From Platanthera guangdongensis (lineage: Eukaryota; Streptophyta; Magnoliopsida; Asparagales; Orchidaceae): a stretch of DNA of 64,000 nt. The notes below the pieces were generated by a model, which worked only from the letters and a program-made list of their open reading frames with translations, did no database searches and was not told the origin of the DNA. A program made the position numbers and the translations under genes. The stretch spans positions 28,472,390 through 28,536,389 of the forward strand of contig CM077151.1 in the NCBI GenBank assembly GCA_039583875.1. The letters run 5' to 3'. This document shows, in pieces, positions 43,201 through 54,285 of the stretch; position 1 is the stretch's first letter, and each line of letters begins with the position of its first letter.

Positions 43201-43754
43201 GGTGAGTTTTTCATTGCTTGGTTTGAAAATTTTCATTATAGGAGTCAAATTTAGGTTGTTCAAATTGTGTTTTTTTTGTTTTTATGGAACAATGTTATCT
43301 GATTTTGGAGCACGAATAATATCCAGAATAGTTTGAATGTAGCATGTAGCCGATTCCAATTTTTTTATGATCGTAGTTAGAATGTTTTGAAAGACTAATA
43401 TAATTGATATCGGTTAATTTTTGTTTTTATAAAACTAATTTGTTTTTGAATATATGATATTGATGTGTTGTCTTTAACTTTAATTTTTTGTTGGTTTAAT
43501 AAATTTGTTTATTATTTTAAATTGATTTATATATAACCATTAGGTTTGTGTATAACAAAAAAAATATTTGCATTTATTTGTATATAGTAAATGTTTGTAT
43601 ATCGTCATTATTGATTTGCATATAACATCACCCTTTTTATTTTTGAAACAATACTGTAATATATTATAAAATGGGCATTTTTTATATTATATTACTTTAT
43701 GTTAGTTGTGATAGACACGGGTCTCCGGCCCTACGGGAACGTAACGGCGTGGGT
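43201..43754. other. AT-rich non-coding stretch
   Basis: Long T-rich runs; would be intron if the exon at 43071-43200 is real. Nothing else seen. Confidence 0.35.
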
Positions 43755-43950
43755 GTGATATTTGTCGTGGGAACGACATTTGTCGTATGGACGATATTTG
43801 TCGTGGTAACGACACTTATCGTGGGGGTGACATTTGTCGTGGGGCATCATTTGTTGTTGTGATGACACTTGTCGTGGGAACAATATTTATCAAATTAAGA
43901 GGCAACATTTGTCGTGCGGGAGACATTGATCGTGGGGGGACGACATTAGT
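43755..43950. repeat. Minisatellite with core TTTGTCGTGG, unit about 20 bp
   Basis: About nine diverged copies of a unit like GACATTTGTCGTGGGAAC follow in tandem, with variants TTATCGTGG, TTGTTGTTG and TTGATCGTGG. One spacer (AAATTAAGAGG) breaks the register near 43893. Confidence 0.8.
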
Positions 43951-44878
43951 AGTATTAATTCGCTAATAATGGTGAATCCAAAAAGGTGTAATGTGTTCCA
44001 CGAGGCCCGTTTTTAAGAGCTTCTGTACATCTGAAATTTAAATCTATTTAAAAATCGAAAAGGAGATCACGAAGGGGATGAACAAAGAGAATATAAAAAA
44101 CAGAAGCAATAGTAGAAGTGATGTGACGACTTACCACTGATACGATACGTTGAGCGGGCACTCGACTAGTGAGGAGGATAATCGCAAATCTGTGGTTGTA
44201 ACTAAAGAAGAAACAAAGAGAAACATCCGATGATGAAATAGGCGAATTGAAGAAGAAATGAACTGAGATAAATAAAACAAAACTGGGTAATTTTTGGTAT
44301 TCAGAAATCAAAAGACAGTCATGAGGGATTGAAACGACCAGGAAATAGGAATCTATGCTAATACGATATTTTGTTATTCATATCTTTCAGCAAGAACACT
44401 GGAGTCGGGTTCGGAGGCGATGCGAGACAGGATCTGGGGGCGATCTACAGTAGCCAAGCAGGGAGGCGCGAATGCAGTCCCAAGCGACAGCTTTGAAATG
44501 ATACTTCTGTAACTTGACGATGCCAGCGTTGGGAAACGCAAGTTGCAGGTCAAAGCGCCGATCTTTGAGGCTAGGGCATTTGCCGAGAGAGGGGAGGGGG
44601 ACGTAGGGCTGAGCGATGAGAGTCGGGGGAAGATGTGTGAGGGATGAATGTGGCGCGGGGCTTTGTGCGGGTTTAGAGTAGAGAAATAACAAGTTTTAGG
44701 ATTTTAATCTACGCGATATCCGACCACCCATCCTTTTTAGTGGAATTTTGTGGACAGTTGAATGTAAATTTTTTTAATATAATATAGATATCTATTTTAA
44801 ATATTGAGGGAATAAAAATTATAATGTGTTGGGTTCATTATATATCAAGCTAATCATAATTGTTCGGGATTTTGGCAC
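43951..44878. other. No gene supported
   Basis: The antisense frame 44692-44387 encodes a 101-residue Pro/Ser-rich sequence without a recognised domain. A 17-bp direct repeat AATTGTTCGGGATTTTG occurs at about 44857 and 44891, at the truncation edge of the copia remnant. Confidence 0.35.
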
Positions 44879-47060
44879 TTAACACCCTTCAATTGTTCGG
44901 GATTTTGCCATTAGTTCTGACTTAACGTCATCCACCACGGATTGATCAGAACCAAAAATCATCATATCATCCACATACAAGCATGTTATAGCGACTTTGT
45001 TCGATCTATGAAGTATGTAAAGACATTTGTCCGAGAGACTCGACAGAAATCTCATGTTCCTTACACTATAGTCAAACTTCTCATGCCATAATTTTGGTGT
45101 TTGTTTTAGTCCGTATAGCGACTTGATTAACTTACAGACCTTAGTTTCGTGATTGTGTACCATGAAACCTTCAAGTTCGCTCATGTATATTTCTTCGGTC
45201 AGATATCCGTTCAAAAACGCAGTCTTAACATCTATTTGATGAACAATAAAGTTCTCAATAGACGCAAAAGAAAGGAGTATCCTAATGGTTGCTAAGTGAC
45301 ACACTGATGAATATACATCAAAGTAATTCACCCCACTAACTTGTGTGAAACCTTTAGCCAGCAGGCGTGCTTTATACCTAGCTACGCTACCATCAGGGTT
45401 GAGCTTCTTTTCAGAACTCACTTACACCATATAGTTTTAGCCCCTTTTGGCTTATAAACCAACGTCCAGGTATTGTTCTGAAGCAAAGAGTTCATCTCTT
45501 CATCAATGACCTCTTTCCAGAGTAGGGAATCCCTTGATCTCATCGCGTCCTTATAGGTGGATGGATCGGCCTCAACGTGGTAAGTGACGAAATCACTACC
45601 GAATGTTCTGGGAGTTCTCTCTCTCATCGAAGTCCGTCTAGACTCTAGGACATTATTGTCTACCGGGACTGAATAGGAGGTGCTCGGTACTGAATCAGGT
45701 TCTTCCTCAGTAATAGTTGCTTGCATACCTGAGATTGTCAGGTTCTTATCCTTAATAAACTTATCCTCAAAAAACACAGCATCCTGAGATTTAATAATTA
45801 TATTATTAGACAGGTCTAAAAAACTATCTGCAGCACTATCTTCAGCACAACCTAAGTAGACACACGTGTTGGTCCTAGGTCCAAGTTTAGACCGTCTAAG
45901 GTCAGAGACCCTGACATAGGCTATGCAGCCCCAAGTCTTAAGTTTAGTTAAAGTCAGGTGTCTCTTAAACCAAAGCTCGTAGGGTGTGGCGTCTAACTTA
46001 GTATGAGGGACTTTGTTCCGAATGTTGTTTGCAGTTAAAACTGCTTCTCCCCAATAGGCAATAGACATGTCAACAGTGAGCAACATAGAATTCAACATCT
46101 ATGTTAACGTTCTATTTTTTCGCTCGGCTATACCATTCGATTAGGGTGAGTAAGGAGCAGTGGTTTCTGCTATGATCCCTTAAGAGGCAAGGAAACCCCG
46201 GAACTCACTCGACATGTATTCTCCTCATTTATCACTTTTAAACCTCTTTATTCTCATGTCTAGTTGGTTTTCTACCCTGATTTTGAGAAGATAAAACTTT
46301 TCAAATGCTTCATCTTTAGTTTTAAGAAGATAGATGTGACAGAACCTAGAGCAGTCATCTATAAATGTTATCATATACTTTCTTCCTCCTCTGGTGACAA
46401 CTTTTAAAGTCACATATATCGGAATGTATAAGCTCTAGGGGTGATGTGCTCCTAGTAACCGCACTAAAAGGTTTCCTAGTGATCTTAGTCTGAGCACACA
46501 CGTCTCATTTATCAGGCGGTGATTTAGTGTCTAATGTGATCGGGTGAGTTCTAACTATTTGGAACATTTTCCTATAGTTCACGTGTCATAGTCTCTCATG
46601 TAGAGTCTTAGGGCTAACTAAGTTTGTTTGAACTTGTTGAACTAACTCGTTTGCTAGACTTAGTCGGTACATCTTATTTTAGGCGTATGCATAACCAAAA
46701 TAATGTAAGTTAACTTATATTGTTACTCTACTACTACAAAATGTTAAAAGACAATAAATCAGCATCACAAAGTAAATTATTAGACACTAAATTAGCAGCT
46801 AGTGCATAAATAAATTTAATATTTTCCAAAACTATAATTTTACTTGAGTAGAGCACTAAGATACCATTCCCAGTATGGGTCACCTTGGTCTCTCCTCCAT
46901 TGTAGTTCTCCACCTTTTCCATAACTATTATGACCTTAGATAGAAAATCTGTATCATTAGATACATGATAGGTAGCAACGTTGTCCAGCCACCACACAGA
47001 AAGCCAGCATGGTGCAGTATTTTGTGGGGCTTCCTCTTTCTTTTCAATCTAGTCATTTCA
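44879..47060 (-). pseudogene. Copia H: minus-strand pol remnant (protease to reverse transcriptase)
   Basis: In minus-strand order: protease WWLDNVATYHVS (46997-46734), where D-S-G has become D-N-V. Integrase core with FIDDCSRFCHIYLL and FKSDK (46413-46225), then a stop-ridden SP-NGIAERKN region near 46130. Integrase C-terminus with WGCIAYVRV and VYLGC (46098-45600). Reverse transcriptase with YKARLLAKGFTQ, IDVKTAFLNG and YVDDMMI, ending at 44879. Gag, RNase H and both LTRs are missing. Motif wording differs from A-E and G, so it is another copia lineage. Confidence 0.85.
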
Positions 47061-47754
47061 GACTTGAAGGTAAACTACTTAAGAGGCAGCTTGCTAAAGG
47101 TCTATGAAGGCAAGGATTTAGAGAATTCATAAGGTCCCCACAAAAATCTTCGTCTTTGCTTCACAGATATTTGTCCACATCCTATCGGATAACGACAAAA
47201 TCGTTGAGCACTGTGCGATATATCTCCTATTTTTCAAGTTAGGTTAAACAAGAGAATCAGTGGAACAAAAGAACTGCAATTTTATTATATCATAGGTGAT
47301 ACGTATAAACATTTTAAAATGGAGAACGCAAACTGATAAAATATCACCTGATCTGAGTAGAGCCGATCCAGTCCATTTAAGATCCAATCCAGTAATTTGT
47401 TTGCACCTTTTCTCCGGCTGAATGCAGCCGCCAAAGAATAAATCCTTAGTGAGATTTCCTCTTTCTCGACAGACGAGAAAACAGATCTTCTTGCTTAGAA
47501 CTCTCAGGAAAAAATTTAATCAAAGCTACATCCTCCTTCTCCACTTAAGGATCATGGTCAGAACCTAAAACCTTGGATCGGCAAGGCTAGATCCTCCTCT
47601 GCCCAAATCTCATATGGCTCAAAGTGATTTAACCCTAACCCTCTTCTTCCTTGAGATGAAGAAACGAGAAGAAGATGGCCAACTTCTCCCAAAAATTCTC
47701 AACGAACAAGGAGAATTAGATCAAAGGATCTCGACTATGATAGGGAAGAACACC
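47061..47754. other. No gene supported; left flank of the tandem array
   Basis: Contains the frame 47614-47877, which crosses into array copy 1 and has no recognised domain. No similarity to the end of the array unit was seen, so the array begins abruptly at 47755. Confidence 0.35.
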
Positions 47755-50700
47755 AGTCTCATTTATATTGGCAACTGGATCTTAAGATTACATGCCAGTT
47801 CAGAACTCTTGCATCAACAGCGATGGCACCAAAGGATCGGCGATGAACTAGGTTTAGATCTTGATCGACTGAGATAGGCAGTAGAAAACATGCCAGTTCA
47901 AAACTCATGCTAGAAGCAGCAAGAATCTTCCTCAAGTTGGAAGAGAAATCTTGCGAAGATCGGAGCAGATCACCATTTATTTCCTCTAGGCGGCTCCACA
48001 CGAGAAGCAACAACAAGGATTTACTTCTCTTTCGATCAAAACCAGCGGTTGTATTCCTTTCTTCCTCACGGGCTGATCAACAACAATGGTCGTATAGGAA
48101 AGTCCAGAACAACCTTCACTTTAGGCGGCGATACCCTTTCCGATCAAAACAGCCGTCAGAAATTTGTTTTTTTGTTTTTTCTGTTGCGATCGAAAGAGGC
48201 GAACGAGAAATCGCAGAAAACGGGAAAAATCTGAAGCGCCGAGGTTCCTTCCCTTTTCCTTGTTCACGATCAAGCAGCAATGCAGGAGGCGGCCACATGA
48301 AAAACAAAAGCTTCCTCCCGATTTGTAATCCTGAGCGATGATGGCGAACGGCGGAAACAAATCTCTCCAGCGGCGGCGTAAAACTCAAGAACACTGAAAC
48401 AGCGGCTGCAGTTTTTTTTTTACTCTGATGACCATGCGACTACAGAAAATTGTTCGGGGAAGAGAAGCCGGAGCCCGGGAGCAATGTCCTTCCCTTTCCG
48501 ATCGATCACCAAAAGCCACGAAAACGAACGCAGCGGTGGAGGCGGGGGGTTTCCTGTTTCTCGCTGCAGCGATTACGGGAGCGACAGGGGGAGAGACGGT
48601 TCCGGGTTACGGGATGCACGAGCAACTGGGGGCAAAACTTCGAGATTGTGAGTGTTGCTCGAAGCATCCGGATGGGGATCAAAGTGGAATCCCCTACCTG
48701 TTGCCCCTAGGTGGGTATAAATAGGCAAACCCAAGGAGTTACTACGGGTATGGGTTAATCATGTACCCAAACTGACCCGTTAAGCATCTGAACCCATTAT
48801 TTATCCGAATATACACTAACATTTGGCACATTGCACCCCAAGTTTTAAAGTTTGACACTTTGCACCTTTCAATTGAATTTTGGAGTTTTAGAGGGTGCAT
48901 TTGGGGTTTTAAAATAAATGATTTTAATAAAATGATGGTGCATTTGGGGTTTTAGAGGGTGCAAAGTTCCGAGGATTCAATATGAGGGTGCACTGTGCCA
49001 AACACCCTCAATTGGAGGGTGTTAGGTGCCAAAAACCCTAATTGTTCAATATTTTTAAAATAATATTTTTAAACTAAAAAACACAAAATATAATTTAAAA
49101 AAATTTGTCGAAACCACCCAGTATCCGATCACAACGGGGCGACTAAATCTAAACTAAGTCGGAGAGGACCTCAAAGGATTGACACTTAAGTACGGAACCC
49201 TCATGCACTGCCTGATAGTGCCCACACTGCTCGACTTCTCTTGTCTGCAGCGTGTGAGGATGATTGGACCTCCAACCTCATGTGACGGCCCTGGCTTGAC
49301 CCACTTCGCACAGGACTTGGTCTAGCATAGCCTCCCAGTCCTGGACACCGTTCCGACTGCAACCCAAGTACAGTAGGTTGTTGAGGAGAGGGCTTAATCC
49401 CGCAACATTTATGATGAGAGAGTATTCAGCTCATTGCACATCACCAAGTGGAGCTGCAACTGACACCTCTTATTCCTGCGATGTGCGGGAAGGAAGAAGG
49501 CAGAAAAGGCTTTGAAAATGTTGTCTCACGGATGGTTGGAGGGATGTAAAATCATGGCTGCAAAATTAGGAAGCAATTTTCTATCTGTCTTCTTCCTCTG
49601 CTTTCCTTCTAAAATCCATGTTTTTTCCAGAATTTTCACACCTTCCACTTCCTCACCCCCAATCATTTTTTTTCAATCTTTTTTGTGGTGATTTCCAACT
49701 TCTCATTTCAAAAACTAAGAGATCCATGTATCTAAATCTGAATGCAGCTCGATTAGACTTCGCACTTCACATAGAAACTCGCAATATACTTTAAAAACAG
49801 AGCAAATTAGAAAATAGAAAGAAGGAGACTTGAAATGAAAGTGCAGCAGAAAAGCACCCAGACAGGAGTGACTTCATTAAGTTCCGATTTCCTACCGGCC
49901 ATTTAAAGTTTGAAGAAAAAAAAAGGAAGGAATGTGTAGAGGGAGAGGGGGGAGAGAGAGATAGTCGAAAAGTGGAGTGGTCTTAAGCTCCTCATAAAGA
50001 AGGCCGGGAATCGAGGCCCGGTGGCCTCGCCAGCCTCAACAACCCATCATGATCGCGTAAGTTGAGTTCCTGTGAGAACGACGTTGGGTTGGGTCGCGGG
50101 CAATTGTGAAGAGGGATTGGGGCCGCGGGCACCCTTGTAAAATAAGTCCATGTTTTTATCTGGTGTTGTTTGAAGTTTATTTCACAATTTTATTCGGGTA
50201 CTGTTATTAACAAACCTATTGTGGTCTAACTCGACGTCTCGGTCGGACTGGAATAACCTGGACCGCCTTAGCTCTCGGAACGGTCGAGCGTGCACACAGT
50301 CAATGAGGTGGATCGATTGTACACACGGAGTTTTAACGTGGAAAACCTCTCAAATTGGTAAAAAATCACGTGACCGGATCTGTGACAGTCAAAATTCACT
50401 ATTTTTTTGGTTGTTACAGCTTGTTTGTGAAGTCAAGGGTGACAGACGACCTCTCGTTACAACTTTGAGGTGAGAGAACACTTGACACATAGCGGACGAC
50501 AGGCCGTCATGCCGAGAGTTGTTACAAATTGCGCTTCGCGCTGGCGGTCTTCGGATAATGACTTGTTGATTCTGGATGGGGAGGAGCACCTGGACTTGTA
50601 GATGCAGGGGCCGCTTGGAACTTGAACGATTTGTCTCCGTCGGATGGCTTGGACTTGACCCGCCTATATCTCGAGTGCGGCTCGGTGCGTCTCGGGTGTG

Positions 50701-51317
50701 GCTCGGAGGCTGCTCGCTGGGGGAATTCAACAAAGCTTCAATCTGCGGAAGAAGAAGACTCAGAAGAGAAAAGTGAAAAATGAGGAGGCCTAGGGCTCCC
50801 TTTATAGGCTCCGGGTGGTGGTTATGGTGGTTACGCGGCTATCCGCATGCCATAACCACCATCATAATTGCATTTAGTATAGTTTTAATGTGCGTATTCC
50901 ACTACTTGGAGACCACTTAAATAAACTATATAAAAATATTAATTAAATCCTCCCCCACTAACCCGATGGTTAGTGGGTGGTCACGCGTAAATCAGACGGT
51001 CGGGGATGTTTCCCGACGATCGGACAATTAGAGCACGGCTTCGCGGGCGGCACCTGCCCAGTCGGGTGTGCATTTATTATTTCAAACACTGCCTAAACAA
51101 CTATGCATACTATTTCCGCAGAAGGAGCAGGTGTGGGCACATCAGCTGGTGTCGCACTATCAATAGAACGTTGGGGTTCAGACTGCCCCGCACCACTTCT
51201 AGTCACCTATACATATAAATTACACTATTTAACGACTACTCAAAAGGCAAACAACTATTTTAGGAACGCTCAGGTTACTCAAACACGTGTATTTTCATTC
51301 CTAAGTTGACATTCTTG
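47755..51317. repeat. Tandem array, copy 1 (3563 bp)
   Basis: Starts AGTCTCATTTATATTGGC; the same start recurs at 51318 and 60141. Landmarks: GATCGACTGAGATAGGCAG, an A-run block near 48410, GGTGGGTATAAATAGGC (48710), repeats of GTGCATTTGGGGTTTTA (about 48895-48965), CCCTTTATAGGC (50798) and ACGGTCGGGGATG (50997). No conserved protein domain was recognised. The right third, read on the minus strand, looks like an LTR (TATAAAGGGAGCCC promoter near 50805, later TTTCCACGTTAAAACTCC). The unit may be a non-autonomous retroelement amplified in tandem. This copy keeps the uninterrupted sites where G (50345-50349) and the LTR at 61618 inserted in other copies. Confidence 0.85.
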
Positions 51318-53915
51318 AGTCTCATTTATATTGGCAACTGGATCTTAAGATTACATGCCAGTTCAGAACTCTTGCATCAACAGCGATGACACCAAAGGAT
51401 AGGCGATGAACTAGGTTTAGATCTTGATCGACTGAGATAGGCAGTAGAAAACATGCCAGTTCAAAACTCATGCTAGAATCAGCAAGAATATTCCTCAAGT
51501 TGGAAGAGAAATCTTGCGAAGATCGGAGCAGATCACCATTTATTTCCTCTAGGCGGCTCTACACGAGAAGCAACAACAAGGATTTACTTCTCTTTCGATC
51601 AAAACCAGCGGTTGTATTCCTTTCTTCCTCACGGGCTGATCAACAACAATGGTCGTATAGGAAAGCCTAGAACAACCTTCTCTTTAGGCGGCGATACCCT
51701 TTCCGATCAAAACAGCCGTCAGAAATTTGTTTTTTGTTTTTTCTGTTGCGATCAAAAGAGACGAACGAGAAATCGCAGAAAACGGGAAAAATCTGAAGCG
51801 CCGAGATTCCTTCCCTTTTCCTTGTTCACGATCAAGCAGCAATGCAGGAGGCGGCCACAGGAAAAACAAAAGCTTCCTCCCGATTTGTAATCCTGAGCGA
51901 TGATGTCGAACGGCGGAAACAAATCTCTCCAGCGGCGGCGTAAAACTCAAGAACACTGAAACAACGGCTGCAGTTTTTTTTTCTTTTACTCTGATGACCA
52001 GACGACTACAGGAAATTGTTCGGGGAAGAGAAGCCGGAGCCTGGGAGCAATGTCCTTCCCTTTCCGATCGATCACTGGAAGCTATGAAAACGAACGCAGC
52101 GGTGGAGGCGGGGGGTTTCCTGTTTCTCGCTGCAGCGATTACGGGAGCGACAGGGGGAGAGACGGTTCCGGGTTACGGATGCACGAGCAACTGGGGGCAA
52201 AACTTCGAGATTGTGAGTGTTGCTCGAAGCATCCGGATGGGGATCAAAGTGGAATCCCCTACCTGTTGCACCTAGGTGGGTATAAATAGGCAAATCCAAG
52301 GAGTTACTACGGGTATGGGTTAATCATGTACCCAAACTGACCCGTTAAGCCTCTGAACCCATTATTTATCCGAATATACACTAACATTTGGCACATTGCA
52401 CCCCAAGTTTTAAAGTTTGACACTTTGCACCTTTCAATTGAATTTTGGAGTTTTAGAGGGTGCATTTGGGGTTTTAAAATAAATGATTTTAATAAAATGA
52501 TGGTGCATTTGGGGTTTTAGAGGGTGCAAAGTTTCGAGGATTCAATATGAGGGTGCAATGTGCCAAACACCCTCAATTGGAGGGTGTTAGGTGCCAAAAA
52601 CCCTAATTGTTCAATATTTTTAAAAATAATATTTTTAAACTAAAAAAACACAAAATATAATTTAAAAAAATTTGTCGAAACCACCCAGTATCCGATCACA
52701 ACGGGGCGACTAAATCTAAACTAAGTCGGAGAGGACCTCAAAGGATTGACACTTAAGCACGGAACCCTCATGCACTGCCTGATAGTGCCCACGCTGCTCG
52801 ACTTCTCTTGTCTGCAGCGTGTGAGGATGATTGGACCTCCAACCTCATGTGACGGCCCTGGCTTGACCCACTTCGCACAGGACTTGGTCTGGCATAGCCT
52901 CCCAGTCCTGGACACCGTTCTGACTGCAGCCCAAGTACAGTAGGTTGTTGAGGAGAGGGCTTAATCCCGCAACATTTATGATGAGAGAGTATTCAGCTCA
53001 TTGCACATCACCAAGTGGAGCTGCAACTGACACCTCTTATTCCTGCGATGTGCGGGAAGGAAGAAGGCAGAAAAGGCTTTGAAAATGTTGTCTCACGGAT
53101 GGTTGGAGGGATGTAAAATCATGGCTGCAAAATTAGGAAGCAATTTTCTATCTGTCTTCTTCCTCTGCTTTCCTTCTAAAATCCATGTTTTTTCCAGAAT
53201 TTTCACACCTTCCACTTCCTCACCCCCAATCATTTTTTTCAATCTTTTTTGTGGTGATTTCCAACTTCTCATTTCAAAAACTAAGAGATCCATGTATCTA
53301 AATCTGAATGCAGCTCGATTAGACTTCGCACTTCACATAGAAACTCGCAATATACTTTAAAAACAGAGCAAATTAGAAAATAGAAAGAAGGAGACTTGAA
53401 ATGAAAGTGCAGCAGAAAAGCACCCAGACAGGAGTGACTTCATTAAGTTCCGATTTCCTACCGGTCATTTAAAGTTTGAAGAAAAAAAAAGGAAGGAATG
53501 TGTAGAGGGAGAGGGGGAGAGAGAGATAGTCGAAAAGTGGAGTGGTCTTAAGCTCCTCGTAAAGAAGGCCGGGAATCGAGGCCCGGTGGCCTCGCCAGCC
53601 TCAACAACCCATCATGATCGCGTAAGTTGAGTTCCTGTGAGAACGACGTTAGGTTGGGTCGCGGGCAATTGTGAAGAGGGATTGGGGCCGCGGGCACCCT
53701 TGTAAAATAAGTCCATGTTTTTATCTGGTGTTGTTTGAAGTTTATTTCACAATTTTATTCGGGTACTGTTATTAACAAACCTATTGTGGTCTAACTCGAC
53801 GTCTCGGTCGGACTGGAATAACCTGGACCGCCTTAGCTCTCGGAACGGTCGAGCGTGCACACAGTCAATGAGGTGGATCGATTGTACACACGGAGTTTTA
53901 ACGTGGAAAAACCTC

Positions 53916-54278
53916 TGTTAGAAAGCAGTAAAAAGAGAGAACAAGCAGAATAACTTTTGAATAATTGAAATTTTATTATCCAAAAATGATATCTATTACA
54001 AAGGTATGCCCTCCCTTATATAGAATGGAGGAGAGAAGAGAGAATACAAATAAGAGATGTGGGACTAAAAAATACAAGTTAAGCGGACTGTACAAGGTAA
54101 AACCGCACAAGCCGCGCGGTTAGACAGAAGGGCTAACCGCACGGCTTACCATAAGAGAAGCAGATAGGTCGCCGATGAAGATCGCTAGACCGCCCGGTTA
54201 ACAAGCCGAAGAGTCAAGCCGCCAGACCGCGCGGTCTCCAACCCGCCAAGACAGACCGCCCGGTCTCCAACTTTAACA
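53916..54278 (-). repeat. 3' LTR of copia G (363 bp)
   Basis: Plus-strand ends TGTTAGAAAGCAG...CTTTAACA, adjoining the polypurine tract CTCCCCCT at 54279. About half of it consists of CCGCGCGGT/CCGCCCGGT-type motifs (54083-54270). Confidence 0.97.
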
Positions 54279-54285
54279 CTCCCCC

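Noticed and set aside
48116..48394. 92-codon minus-strand frame conserved in the three array copies
   Set aside because: Conserved only because the copies are near-identical; composition is low-complexity and no domain is recognised.
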